In this document: positions 37,340 to 49,697 of the stretch, one piece after another
How the letters are laid out: every line of letters starts with the position of its first letter
Numbering within the stretch: the stretch's first letter is position 1
Position numbers and translations under genes: made by a program
The notes under the pieces: generated by a model
Told to the model about the DNA's origin: nothing
Seen by the model: only the letters and a program-made list of their open reading frames with translations
Database searches by the model: none
Source: Oryzias latipes
Lineage: Eukaryota > Chordata > Actinopteri > Beloniformes > Adrianichthyidae
Direction of reading: 5' to 3'
DNA length: 64,000 nucleotides
Assembly: GCF_002234675.1 (NCBI RefSeq)
Contig: NC_019880.2
Location: 22,282,289 to 22,346,288, forward strand

Positions 37340-37500
37340 ATTTGTATTTTGTCCAGCAGCTAAGCAAACAGATGAAAACTCACGGTCTCTCGTGTTGGAC
37401 AGTTTTCACTGTAATGAGCCTGGGTTTATGTGGCTTCGGACAAACATTCTGTATGTTTGTATAAACCTCTTTTGCATTTGAGGCTAAACATTCCTTTTTT
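37340..37500 (-). mobile_element. Old fragment of the same L1 tail
   Basis: The phrase ttttgtccagcagctaagcaaacagatgaaaact...cgtgttggacag matches the tail at 33185-33260 in the same orientation. No T-run or duplication remains. Confidence 0.6.
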
Positions 37501-38219
37501 TAAATATTTGAATGGATTTAGGTTTGCTTTTCTGTATTGACAATGAAGAGAAAAGACTGGAGTGGTGGGGAACACAGCTGGAGGGTCTGGAAAATGGATT
37601 TAAAAAAATGCTTCATTTTTCTTCAAATGCTAAATTTGCAGCTGTGTGTTTTAATGTGAAGGTCGGTGCAGAGAGCCAGGGAAGATGATGGAAAAACAGG
37701 AAAGTTGATGCCGTTTTAAAAAAACTCACGTTGTTATTCATGGTCCAGCAGTTCTGTAAAAAATTCTTCAGAGACACATTCCCGGGTCACTTGAGTAAAT
37801 CCTATCAGTCCACAGAACAAGTGTTTGATTTTTCAGCTCTGTTCCAGTTGCTGTGCATTCTATAACAAACCAGTGCTCAGCAACATTTTAGCCAACTATC
37901 TGGCAGCATGAAAGTAAACCAACTTTGTAAAAACTAAAAACAGTTAGAGAAAGAATAAAGGATTTGACACAGAAAGATGTCAAAACAAGCCAACTGCTGC
38001 AGGATCCCATAAGTTCTGTGATGGCGCCCTCTTGGAGCAAAGTAGGAACAAAGAACACGCAACAGCAGTAAATAAAGGCTCAAGTAAACAATCTGTTGAT
38101 GTTACTTTCTGATACTTTCAGAGACTTCAGGACAGCTACGGTCAAAGTCAACTTGGATGGGTTAAGCCATAACTGTCGGAGGGTTACTGGAGATTTCAAT
38201 GTACTGTCGCTGTCATGGC
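37501..38219. other. Intergenic DNA, no gene recognised
   Basis: No coding frame or repeat end that I can support. Confidence 0.35.
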
Positions 38220-38510
38220 CTCAGACTGCATGGTGGTGCAGTGGTCAGCGCTCTCACCTTACAGTGAGGAGTCCCTGGTATGAGACCCTTCTGTGTGGTG
38301 TGTGCATGCTCTCACCATGCATGTGTTTTATGCAGGGGCTCTGGTTCTTCCCACAGACAAAAAAACAAACTTGTCACTTCAAAGTGTGCATGTGGGAGTG
38401 CTTGTCTACCCTGTGACAGACTGGTGAACTGGTCCAAAGTGTACCCAACAGAAGTAGGGACAAGCTCCCTCTGACCCTGGGAGCTTTGTAGCACGTTAGG
38501 AAAATAGGGC
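38220..38510 (-). repeat. Dispersed teleost repeat, inverse orientation
   Basis: The head-like phrase catggtggtgcagtggtcagcgctctcacc is followed by gacagactggtgaactggtcc and agtagggacaagctccctctgaccctggg, in the order expected for the reverse complement of the 26500 family. Confidence 0.55.
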
Positions 38511-38799
38511 TGGTCTCGAGGCTCTGACGTGTTTCTTGACTATGACTTAGAACTTTAAATTTAAAAGTATCATTTCATTCTTTTATTGGGGGAAGAGGGT
38601 CTTATCTTTTTTGTTTTCAACATGCTTGACATTAAATTTAATTATGAACTCAAAGATTGGGTCACACTCTGTTTCCCAACAGGAAACAGATTAGTATATT
38701 TGCATTAATCCAGCTGGTCAGACACATGATGGAGCCGTCTGGCAGCAGACTGTCTGCATTCAACTCTTTCAACATTCCTGGAAGTGTTTACTCATTTTT

Positions 38800-39150
38800 T
38801 TATTCATCCAACTTCTAATCCATTTGTTCCATTTCGGGGTCATGGGGCTGCCACAGCCTATCCCGGCCACATGTGGGAAAAAGCTGGGGATAGGTCGCCA
38901 CTCTGTCGCAGGGCCACAATCACACACCCACACCTAGGGACAATTTAGAGTAACCAATGAACCTACTATGAAGCATGTTTTTGGATGGTGGGAGGAAGCC
39001 ATAGTCTCTGAAGAAAACCAATGCATGAACGGGGAGAACATGCAAACTCCACACAAAAGGTCCCCCATTGATGTTCTGGTTCAGATCCCCCAGCCGGGAC
39101 CTGAACCTGGGGCCTTCTTGCTGTGATGCAAGAGCGCTAACCACTGCCAG
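38800..39150 (+). repeat. Dispersed teleost repeat (26500 family), second forward copy
   Basis: Phrases: tttcggggtcatggggctgccacagcctatcccggcc; ggtcgccactctgtcgcagggcc; gggagaacatgcaaactccacac; and cttgctgtgatgcaagagcgctaaccactgc at the end. Confidence 0.7.
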
Positions 39151-39593
39151 CATCCTACTTCCAGTAGACGATTTCCGTCACGTTTGGGTGATTCAGCAAA
39201 AGTGAAAACAATTCCAGAATCCAGCAGTTTGGTTCTGTTGGTCATAAAATGAAATAAGCTGATTGTGGATTTTTAATAGGTAACCAAAAAATGTATTTTA
39301 TCGTTCATATGCAGAGCAAGAAGTGAACAATTGAGCTGGATGTGTTAACGTGCTTACTAGTTTCTCAGCTTAAACTGCACCAGCTTGTGAGGGAAGAGTC
39401 AGACAGGAATATCTTGTATTTATGAGACTGGACTGAACTATGAGGAAGTTATTTGCTGTGCTTGTGGAATGCACTTCCTTCAAGCCTCAAAAAAAGATGC
39501 AACCAGGACGTTGTTTCCTTCTTATAGTTTTGGTAAAAGCTAGGACATCCACTTGAATCTTTCCACTTCCACGGAGTAGGACCTGCAGCAAAA
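39151..39593. other. Upstream region of the GIMAP-like gene
   Basis: No coding frame. It directly precedes the predicted first exon, so it probably holds the promoter and 5' UTR. I could not identify a TATA box with confidence. Confidence 0.4.
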
Positions 39594-42500
39594 ATGTCCC
39601 AGAGTAAGCTATGTTCTTTAAAGATGAAACCTAAATCAATTTTTTTTTATTATAGTTGGTTCAAATTGTAGAAGATTTAGAGAAGATGCATACAGCGCAG
39701 GAATGTGCAGTACTAACATGTTTCTGTTTTTTGGCAGATGATGTAGCTGGCACAAACCCCATAATGGTGGTTATTTCTGAGGTGGACGAGTGGTCTTCTC
39801 TAAAATCTCTGCTCCAGACAAGCTGCCAGAATGAAGGTCATCAGGTCACCTGCAGCTCTCTGGGGCCTAAGCAAGTCTGCAATGTGACACTGGAGGAACA
39901 GATGATCAGTCTGCACTACGCAGATTTAAAAGAAGACATGTCAGAGGAAAGCCTCTGTCAGGCAGTGGAGACCTGCATCAAACCCTGCACCAATGGAATC
40001 AGCTCGTTTCTGCTGTTAATCCAAGGCGGATGCTACACCAAGAAGGAAAGAAGGCTGCTGGAGATCCTGCAGGCGCACCTGGGAGCTCAGATTTTAAAGT
40101 ACCTGGTGATTCTGTCAGCAGAGGATGAAGAAGTAGTGAACACGCTGGATGACGGCCTGCTGGATTTGATCAACGAGTGTGACGGCCGATACTGCCGCAT
40201 CACATCATCAAGTGTGACCGGAGGTCTGCACGCTTTAGTAGAGATGGTCAACAACGCACTGAGTGAAAGCGGTGGGGGCTACACTGAAGCCATGCTGGCT
40301 GAGGCAAAAAGACGCTGCACAGAGGACCTGGCCATGCAGTTGCTCAAACAAAAAGTGGAGGAGGCAGAAAGCAGAGAGCAGGCCTTCAGAGAGAAGGTTC
40401 AGATGCAGGAGAATCGCCGAGCCAAAGAGACGGAGGAGCTAAAGGCGAAGCATGCAGAGGAACGGAAGAAGGAAGCAGCTGAAAGGAAGAAATATGAGGA
40501 AAAGAGAGAGGGTCTTCAGGAGGCGGTGATCAGCCACAGAACCTCACTGCAGCTCCAAATGAGCACCCCAAGTGGTTAGTCATACTGTTTATTCACTCAT
40601 CGTTCAGAACAATCAGACTTTGCTGGAGGTTTCCAGAGATTAACAAGAAACGTTTTACTAAAAATGAGACTTTGAGTTTCTACCAAACGTCTTCGCTGTT
40701 GGTTTTAACCATTACCAACGTACAGGAAACTTTTTTATTTTTTTTATTTTGATTAACTCAACACATAATGAAGTTAAGTGTCGTTTTGGACCAATAATGG
40801 AGCACCACTTTAAAAAAAGAAGACGTCAATGTTCCGTGATTATTATGAATGCTGATGGAATATCCATTTTGTCTCAATCTACTACTTTCAAAGAGGTAAA
40901 ATAAAAAGTATGAAAGATAAACATTTACATGACTGAGACATTTAAGTCGGTTATGTCAAACACACAAACTCACAAAATCAACATAAACATTGGCATTGAA
41001 CAACATAAATATTAAACATAATCAACCAAAAAGAGGTGTCGGGCGAAGCCAAGGATTGTTTCATCGACCCTGATTACAAATATCACATCTACCTATAAAT
41101 TGATAGAACCTACTTTAAAAAAAGAAGAAAAAACAAAACGCTTCTCAAAATTACTTCACTGCCATATAAGTGTCTCTCGGTCAATGTATGTATATATGAA
41201 TAAGTGAAGATCATAGAGAACAGGAAACTTTGCAACATGAATGCTATGGTAACCAAAACAACTGCCATGGCGCCATTGGGAGGCAGAAGTTTCAAGATTT
41301 CATGCTGCTGCCTGATTTTTGAAAATCGTCGGTGTAGTCATGAATGTAGATGGCGGAGGTCAGTTAGGCAGGGATGACACCATTACGAAATCAGGCCGTG
41401 GCTGGGTGGCCACAGGGCAGTAGCAGCCAGATCGCCGGCTGGCAGCAGCTCTGATTGGACAATGTGTAAATGTCTCTGGATGGCGGCCGTCCGTATCAGG
41501 TGCCACCGGCCGCCTGGTAGCCGGAGGGTATACAAAAAGTGAGCCATTCTGCACCACTGGTCGTTCGCAAAAAAAGATTCTTCTTCTTTTTCCCCTTTCT
41601 TGTGCATGTTGCTCTTCCTCTAGGAGTTGTGCAGCGAGCACAACGTTCTGTCTTCTTCGTGTTCTTCTCAGCATTAACTGCTGGAGTGCTATCGTCTCCC
41701 CATTTGGACCCCAAGTGGCCAGGATCGCCAGATTGATGTCCTGTCATAACCAGGCCCCCGGCCCGTCTCAACAGCCCTCGTCGAGTTCCCAGCACTGCTA
41801 CCGTATGGGTGTGCCTCGAGGGTGGCAGTCTGAAATCGGCCAATCATCAGACGATTTTGGGGACCTTGGAGACGCTCCTATCAGTTACTTAGCACGCTGC
41901 TACCTTCCTGCCACCCGCCTTTCACTGGACTGCTACCGTTCGACCTCCAAATGTGCTCGGGCGGCCACTGACCAAAGTCAAATTATTGTCCAGTCGCTGT
42001 CAAATGATAACTTTTTCTTGCGTGTAAAAATGCAACTGCTGCTTCCCTATTACAAATGCCGCTGCATGGCCACCCGCCAGATTTGCTGCAAAACTTCAGG
42101 TCGCAGCACTGTGGCATTTTGGGATGTTTAAACGTAGGCTAACCCACAGGACGGTGTCCTCTGCTCTTTTCTATCCATTCTATGAGCCAGTGAGTGCACC
42201 AGCCCCTCGTTTTACATTTCAAGTGACAATACCCTCCCAGCATTGCTGAGGGACATTGATTCAGCTTCCTTCTGCTGTCTGGCCATCAATCATTTCACCC
42301 GCTAATGTTATGACAACCCTCTGCAGATAAATGCGGCCAAAACAAAAGAACTGGTATTTCCTGCAGCCTCGTCTGTATTCCATTTCACAATAAAACTGTT
42401 ATCAGGGTCACCGTGGACAAAAGCTCATTGTTTGATCAACTCATCACTGACAATCAAAAATGCTTCCAGCAGAAACAGTCCTCCGTAGACCCTGGAGCTC

Positions 42501-43376
42501 TCCATCTTTAGTTTATGTTTTGAATATTCCAGCTGTTCTGACATTACACCATGTTTCCATCTATCTATAATGATGAAAGGCACTTCTAACGTTCGTTCTT
42601 AGGACCTGATCTTCTGAACTCTGCATCCTCCTGAAAGCCCTTTCTTTGCTGATTTCTCTTCAGATGATGACTCAAAGGCAGCGTCTGTCGTCCTGTTGGG
42701 CCTCTCTGGCAGTGGGAAGTCATCTGCTCTGAATCTGATTCTGAGCAGAGCAGGTAACCAGTACTCACTCAACGGGTCCACTCATGAACAAACCCATCCC
42801 ACCCTGTCCTGTGAGAAGAAGGTTGTGTTTGCAGCAGGCAAGCCGCTCATCCTGGTGGACACCCCTGAGCTGTGGGATGAAGATGGAGTGGAAAATCTTG
42901 GGTTGCTGCATGATTGCCTGGCTTTGGCTTTACCTGGACCTCATGTCTTCCTGCTGGTGCTGCAGGTCGGAGGTTTCACCCAGGGAGAGTACAACATGCT
43001 TGGATACATGCAGAAGATCTTTGGACGAGAGGTTGCAGAACATTCCGTCATCCTGTTCATTTATTCTGATGAAAATCAGTTCAAACCTCTGCGAGTCGAC
43101 GACTATGTTGCCGAAGCTCACACAAGCCTGCAGGATCTCATCAGGAAATGTGGGAGTCGGTTCTACGGGCTGAACATAAGCAACAAGCGCAGTGCTTTGA
43201 GCTATCCGCAGGTCAGAGAGCTGCTTCAGGGAATCCACAAGCTGGTTGCGTCACACGGAGGGCGGCCTTTCGCCATGAAGAGATTTTCTCCTCAGGAGCT
43301 TCAGGAAAGAAACAAAGTGCTTGTGGACAAGAGAGAAGACATGTTGGAATTGAACCACTTATTGAGAAGGGAATAG
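39594..43376 (+). CDS. GIMAP/AIG1-family protein with two GTPase-like domains (3 exons)
   Basis: Predicted coding exons are 39594-39603 (M-S-Q plus 1 nt, donor GTAAGC), 39738-40574 (acceptor ttggcag, donor GTTAGT) and 42664-43376 (acceptor ctcttcag). Both introns are phase 1 and the join gives 519 residues. Residues about 5-190 (NPIMVVISEV to LVEMVNNAL) have the fold pattern of an AIG1 domain but no P-loop. Residues about 205-275 are a charged coiled coil (EEAESREQAFREKVQMQENR onward). Residues about 288-490 are a second AIG1 domain with P-loop GLSGSGKSSALNLILSRAG, DTPEL switch and FTQGEYNML; the usual base-recognition motif is replaced by FIYSDENQF. GIMAPs are immune-associated, often membrane-linked GTPases; mammalian GIMAP8 has three such domains. 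A polyadenylation hexamer AATAAA lies at 44026. Function here is inferred from family only. Confidence 0.85.
40575..42663 (+). other. Intron 2 of the GIMAP-like gene, with repeat DNA
   Basis: About 2.1 kb between exons 2 and 3. At 42240-42490 the + strand contains a decayed LINE-like RT phrase (NPLQINAAKTKELVFPAAS, then FDQLITDNQKCFQQKQ) resembling Rex1/Jockey-type elements. 41360-41740 is GC-richer with overlapping ORFs on both strands that I could not assign. Confidence 0.5.
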
Positions 43377-43544
43377 TTTCCCATTGAATTTCTATAGAAG
43401 GCTTCTCATCAGAACACAAGTTGGATTTACAGAAAAATTTGCCTCATTTAAGTGCTGTGATATCTTATTTGGACTTGAAGATTAGGACTAAAGATGTTAA
43501 GTGAGACTCATTGTAATACCTTTTTTGTCCGTACTGGGTGACAC

Positions 43545-43850
43545 AGAGTTGTAGTACTTGCAGTCTTGACTTACAGTAAGAACAAATCTCAGCTGGGACA
43601 TTTCTGTGTGGGTTTTCTTTGGCTTCCACTCGCAGTCCAAAAACCTGCTACAAAGGTCAATTGGTGGATCTAAAGTGCCACTAGGGTTGAATGTGTTTGT
43701 GTGTGTGCTGTGTGGCCTTGGGAATGACTGGCAACTGGTCCAGTGTGAATCCCACTTTCAGCCAACAGTTGTGGGGGGTCCAACAGTTGCCGGGACGGGC
43801 TCCAGCATCCCCATGCGGGTTCTGAGGATAGATGGATCTGAAACATTATG
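43545..43850 (-). repeat. Dispersed teleost repeat, inverse orientation, in the GIMAP 3' flank
   Basis: Phrases: ttctgtgtgggttttctttggcttcc, cagtccaaaaacctgct, gtcaattggtggatctaaa, gacgggctccagcatcccc. These follow the reverse complement of the 26500 family. It lies between the stop codon and the AATAAA at 44026, so it may be part of the 3' UTR. Confidence 0.6.
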
Positions 43851-45046
43851 GCTGATTAACGCGATTAAAGAGGTGTTCCGATCCTTTCTCATGTTGGTTT
43901 AGAAAAGAGCTGCCTGAAACGGGAATTGAACTCACATCAATGCACACATCAATGGAAACATTTTGGGGTTTGTTTCATGACTCTGCCATCATTTCTCATG
44001 ACCTAACATGTATATTTCCTGACACAATAAATACTTTTACTTAGTGGAAAACTCTGTCAAAGCTATCGTGACTAAAATGAGAGGAATCGTCAAGTTTCAC
44101 TACGATGAAACTTTATTTCTCCTCATTGACCCTGCTCTTCACAAAACCAGAACTGGACCTGCTTAGCCTTAACACTATTTTTCAAAAGTGTTCACAGTAT
44201 CATAAGACAAAGTGCTGAAAGTGTTCCATTAGATCAGTGTTTTTGAGCCAACGTTCTCTTTTTTCCTTGAGAAAAATCCCGCAGCACGCCAGCAACCAAA
44301 AATGAAAAAAAAGAGAAAGTCTGCAGTCTGTATTGATTTACAGTCCCTCCACCATCTCACATGGAGTTTTTTGTAATACTTGAGGCACACAAAGTTTGAA
44401 GTTGCAGCTGTTTTTACTAAAAGTTGCGATAGTTCCTAATAAAAATATTTTAACTGAGTTAGTTGAAAATTTGCCCAGGCACTTGCTTTTCCCTCCAGTT
44501 AATTAAAATGAAGTTCTCTGTAACCTCACAAAAGCCAAATGAAATGACATTCTTTCTAAACGGTAATTTACTTTTTATATAGGTCTATTTTTTATGCTTT
44601 TGCAAGAGCAACTGCAATTTTTGAACAAATAGGCTTATAATCACAGAATAGTTGATCAATTTTAGACAAACAAAAGACTAACTGTCTGTTTATAAAACGT
44701 GAACACACTAAAGTTTTATTCGTTTTTCTTTTGTCTAAATCAGAAATATGACTAACAAAAATGTTGTTTTTATTTTTGGTGATTACATTGTTTCATTTGA
44801 CTTCAATGTGTCTGTTGGCCTTTTTACCTTATTGTTGTTTCTTTTACTTTGTTGTTGTACTTTATTTAAACTTAACTTCAGGTTTTTCAAACATGAACAA
44901 AATTTATAATTGAATTAGTCCTTCAATCCAGACATTATTAGAAATCAGCTTTTAAGTTGAGTTGTATTCATCTCATCTCTCAGAGCTTCATTATTTTAGT
45001 TACTTTTTACACAATCTGACACCCGATCCCACAGGAAGCTACTAGG
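43851..45046. other. Intergenic DNA, no gene recognised
   Basis: Includes the candidate polyadenylation hexamer of the GIMAP-like gene at 44026-44031. Otherwise AT-rich and without features. Confidence 0.4.
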
Positions 45047-45400
45047 GGTGCACGGATGATCCGTGATCCGCAGATCCCTACAGCCCCAGTTCTTCACTTG
45101 CGTGTGCCACAGATTGCCCAAACCACACCCCCTTTCATCCCTCCACGCATTTCATTTAAATCAATTGTCTGTTCACAAGTCACGTCCTCTGAGTTTGATT
45201 TAACACGCATCAAAATTGCTGCTCGACGTTTGTCCAAAAGTGTGTTTAGAAACCTGACGCTCGTGTGGGAGGAGCTACTGTCAAAGGTTTTTCTCGCCCT
45301 CCTTATAACAGACTCGCGAGATGTTGAGAGATTCAACGTATTTATACTGAAGAGCTCCACAAAGCTGTCGGCAAACTACTCAGCATGAAACCTGAGCCTT
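45047..45400 (+). mobile_element. Possible hAT-type element fragment
   Basis: Begins ctaggggtgcacggatgatccgtgatccgcagat, an end sequence seen in fish hAT elements. No matching inverse end was found, so this is a one-ended fragment at best. Confidence 0.35.
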
Positions 45401-46261
45401 TTTTGCGGAACACAGAGCTGATGATCTGGTGAAGGTCAAGGTTTTTACATACTGACCTGGTTTAACATTTTACTCATGTGGTGCACAAAAAAAAAAAAAA
45501 AAAGAATATCTGATGTGCAGCAACCACTGAAAATCTTCAAACTGAAGCAACGATGGAAATGTAGAAGCATCTGCCTCTTACAAATAAACCACATAGCTGA
45601 GGAGCAATGGCCAACATAAACAGAACAACGTGACAAACACACAACACTTTCAGATCCTTTCATTCCTTTTTGTCTGATAATTGAAGGGATCCGTGGTCGA
45701 TTTCCCACATGGAGATTCTCCAGATTCCACATTACAAGCCCCTATCAATCTCTGCATTTGTCTTTGTGGCAGATGTGATGTTTTGACTAGAATGACCTGT
45801 TATGATGGAGATGGATGACATTTTGTTCAGGAAAGATTTATTCTGCCACAGTTTGGACACCTGCAGTCTCAAGAGCATTTGCTCCAGCTGCTTTTGATCA
45901 TGCAATAATACTTCTCTGACGTTTCTTTATTTATTTGGGACTCTTAAGAATGCCTCTTTCAAGACACTAACAAAGGGAAGCTGAAGCTGCTTTTATAAGG
46001 AAGCCAGCTGTGGAATGGGAAAGGAGGAAAAGAGCTGCTCCTGCTCTCCTTGTTTTTCTTCTTTGTTTGCTCGGCGTATCGACGGCGAGACCGGCGTTTT
46101 TGAAGGTGCATCTGCTCATGATTGCAGCTCTTCCAACACGCCCTGAGGTTTGGTGAGCTTTATCTGCGACAAACCAGTTTGAATGTTTTTAATCAGCGCC
46201 CCCGTGCTTCTGCAGGGAGCCAGCCAAAAGAAAAAAATGAGACCAAGAAAGTTAACTGTTG
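45401..46261. other. Intergenic DNA, no gene recognised
   Basis: A-run at about 45486-45503. No coding frame with recognisable similarity. Confidence 0.4.
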
Positions 46262-46269
46262 GTATAGAG

Positions 46270-46649
46270 TAGGGCTGCACGATATGAGGAAAACTCGCGA
46301 TATGCGATATTGGTGATTAATATTGCGATAACGATATAATTTGCGGTATATAAACAAATAGCAAAACAACCAAAAACATAATTTCCATTTCACTGCAACA
46401 GTTTAAAATTATACTCCAAATGACCCTCGTCAACGTAGGCGGCAAACATAAAAGGGCTCATCTGATTGATCAACAACGTAAACGGGTCCTTCCTATTGGT
46501 TAAATGCATAAATATTTCAAGCTGCATGAGTTTGTTTTAGCACATTTAAGGTAACCATTTATTGTGATTTTTGGCATGTTTTGCGGTATGCATATTGCAC
46601 AGCTTGATGTTGCGATAACGATAAATTTGCGGTATATTGTGCAGGCCTA
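46270..46649. mobile_element. hAT MITE (380 bp) with exact 8-bp target duplication
   Basis: The left end TAGGGCTGCACGATAT and the inverse right end TAGGCCTGCACAATAT match at 14 of 16 bases. The flanks are identical 8-mers GTATAGAG (46262-46269 and 46650-46657), the diagnostic hAT duplication length. The interior repeats gcgataacgatata/gcgataacgataaa and has no ORF. Confidence 0.9.
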
Positions 46650-46657
46650 GTATAGAG

Positions 46658-48092
46658 ATATATAGGCTAGAGTCGCTACGCTCGCTTGTTGCATACACCA
46701 AGTCGGACGGCATGTGGGATAGGCTGAAGTGCCGGCTCACAGCAGGAAAACAAGGATGGGACTTTTCAAAAGGACATTGTTACCGTCAGCTAATAAAGGA
46801 GAACTTATAGAAAACAGAAAGAGTTGACCCTCAGATTATTGAACATTTAAGCTGATCTTGTGGTCTGTCTAAAGTCAATGATAGTATCAGCATTCAAACA
46901 TTTCCAAGTTTGGTTATTTTTGGAGGATGACCCATGGAATTGAAGCATATTACTGAGCAGAGAAAAAAAAAAAAACTAACCAGGATTCTCTCGGTAGTGA
47001 AGACTGCCGGGTGCATATCCGCCACAGCGGTGGTCAACAAGCCGCTGCGTGTTTGATAGCAAATGCCGTCTGGACCTCACCATGGTGCTCACTGTGCCCT
47101 CTTTCCCATCCAATGAACCCCCGGACCAGTACGACTGTCGTCACTGTTGGGTTGTACTGTTCTCAGTCCGCTGAGACCCTGTCGCACCGCGCCGTGTGGT
47201 CACCGGCCCATATACAATGGGCGCAAGCGGTCTGCGGTGATGTCTGCAACCCACCGACCCATTTATAGACACGGACCCAGGAGTCCAACAGTTTGTGTAA
47301 ATCTTAGTCTGTGTGTAGATTTGAATCAAATCCCAACCATGTATCAGGTATGCAATGTGTTTGCTATGTAGTGACGTATTTATAGGAAAGCTTGAAAAGT
47401 CGTTTATCTGTTGTATCCTGTACAAAAACATTAATACCATGATCTTGATCTTATTTTTATGATGATCTGAGGTTTTTTCTTTTTAAATCGGACCAAAATT
47501 AAGCATTTTATGGCAATTTTAGTGGATCTGCTAAGCCGTGTCTCATTATTTACACACCTTTTCAATGTGGCGTCACTCTTTACGTATCTTGGACAATGGT
47601 ACCAGGCTAACGTAGCGTCTCTAGCAATATAACTCATTGGGTGTCCAAGCTTAGCTGAGTTTGGAGAGTTCTGAAAGGAAGAAATCAAAAGGTCCAATTT
47701 CATATTATAGTCTGATTTCATGAAGATTCTACAACTGAAAGCTTTTCTTCAGACCGAGGAGGTACTGGTGTTTGACGTTTGCCTCAGAAACTAATGTTTG
47801 TGTTGGAAACATTCAAAGTGATGTTATGCTTATTTTATTTTGCCTCTGGCTATAAAGCATACATTTCATTTTATTATAGTTTAAAAAAATGGATTTTCTT
47901 CTGACCAATGACCCAAGCTCACTGCAGGTACTGCTGTTTGGGTTATTTATTTCTCTTAAGCCGTGCGCTAGTTCCACACACACAAAGCCGAAGCGAAGCA
48001 GCTTGTAGCCGGTGGATGTGGAGATATTTAGCAAAAGCAGGTCTGTGGCTCCAACTATCAACCCTCTGCTGACTACAGCTGTTTCCTGCATT
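46658..48092. other. Intergenic DNA, no gene recognised; 3' flank of the protease gene
   Basis: A minus-strand AATAAA (47946-47951) lies about 145 bp past the stop of the protease gene and is a plausible polyadenylation signal. The remainder has no assignable feature. Confidence 0.45.
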
Positions 48093-49697
48093 CAGCTGCT
48101 CTGGTCTTGTGCTTCTGGAGGCTGTGGAGCCATGATGCCGTCTATCCACTCAGTGTAGAGTGAGATGATGGTGTATATTCCAGGCTTTCTGACTTGGCCA
48201 CACTTCTTCCCTCCATTGGAGGTGATGCCCACTGCAATGTTGTTGTAGAGCAGAGGCCCTCCAGAGTCTCCCTAAAGAGAAAAGGACGTCAATCAAACTC
48301 CACCTGACATCAGGGAATTCTGTTTAAAAAGTAACACCTGAAAATATGTGGCAAATGCTGTTGACAGGAAGATTTGATGTCATTTGTCCTAATTGCGGTT
48401 TCTTTCCTGCAACATCAACTGCTAAACATTCATTTAGGACAAGGAGGAGAACTCACATCACAGCTGTCCTGAACATTATCGGGTTGGTCGCAGGGCTCTT
48501 TGCAAACTTTATTTGCACACATCATGTTGCTGGTAAACTTTGAACCAAAGTAGTCACTGCGTGAGCATCGAGTCGGGCGCACCACATTGACCACCACCTC
48601 CCTCAGCTTGTCTGGTCTGGACTCCAAGTTGTTCTGGGATCCCCAGCCGGCAGTCTCAACCTCTGCACCGGCTTCAGGGTTTGTGCCGCCGGCTCGCAGG
48701 AACCCCACGGCTTTGACGGCTTCAGAGGCGTTGAACGGGCGATCCAACTGCAGAGAGAACAGTGTCATTCAGAAACACGTGTCGTCCATTTAATCATTTA
48801 TTTACAATGAAACATACCTTAATCAAAGAAATGTCATTATCATAATTAGCTGGGTTGTAGTTGGGATGATTGTGAAGTTCCAAAATGTCAAAGGTTTGCT
48901 TTGTTTCTTCTGGCTGACTCAAAGAGTGAAGACCCAGCACCACCTTCCTCCCGTTTGGCCTGCAGGAGTCATCAAGTTATGGTAATGTGCTATAAAATAT
49001 GCATGTCAGTGCCACAGCCAGAATGACAGCTTCTCATTTGGAAGAGGTTTTCCTGAGCTTTTGGCGCTATACTGCTGTTAAATCTCCATTTTTGGACACT
49101 GTAGGAATCTCCTTTCATGGCATGTTGGACTTTTTCCTCCAATAAGACGGATGTGTGGAGCCAACATCAGTCATATGCTTTCAAGATTGGAATTTCTTTA
49201 TTTTCACAGACTCTACTCCCAAAAAAATTAAAGCTGCAAAACCCATTTCCACTGAGTTGGCGGAGGACCTTTTTACCAAACAAAGGAAAAAATGTCAGAG
49301 CCTGAAACATTACACAATCTGTTCTATCTGTTGGTGCTGGTCTGAAGAATGTTGTCTCACCCGTTCGGCATACAGTGCACGGCTGTCATCACCCACTGAT
49401 CTGCAACAACAAAACCTCCACATTCGTGCTTCAGAGCGTCTCCCTCTGGGACCTGGATGGAGGCCATGTAAGGCCGAGAGTGCGGCGCCGCCTCTCTGCC
49501 ACCAATGATGCCCTCGGCTGAGGGGGGAAAACATCAGTCATGTTTTTACCAAAAGGGATTCTGTGGTGCTGCCACAAAAACGCATGCATGGCAAAATGAA
49601 ACAACCAGAATTTAAGGAACAACATCCGAACAAACTCACCGTGTGAAATGAGGGAGACGGAAAAAAGGGCCCCAAACAGAAACACTCCTCTCTCCAT
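48093..49697 (-). CDS. cfd: Complement factor D-like serine protease (5 exons)
   Basis: Exons on the minus strand: 49697-49640, 49517-49361, 48959-48818, 48747-48457 and 48272-48093. All junctions are GT..AG with phases 1, 2, 0, 0, and they join to 275 residues. The protein starts [19 protein letters not shown] (signal peptide), followed by [20 protein letters not shown], where cleavage before IIGG would give the mature chymotrypsin-fold enzyme. The triad is present: His in TAVHC (usual TAAHC), Asp in DNDISLIK, Ser in GDSGGP. Factor D is the plasma protease that cleaves factor B bound to C3b and starts the alternative complement pathway. The closely factor-D-like phrases [20 protein letters not shown] and [20 protein letters not shown] favour it over granzymes. 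Gene and frame look intact. Confidence 0.9.

Noticed and set aside
41360..41843. Minus-strand ORFs in GIMAP intron 2 with an RRRQNVVLAAQLLEEE phrase, possibly Harbinger-like
   Set aside because: The resemblance to a transposase N-terminus is too weak and no downstream catalytic region or paired termini were found.
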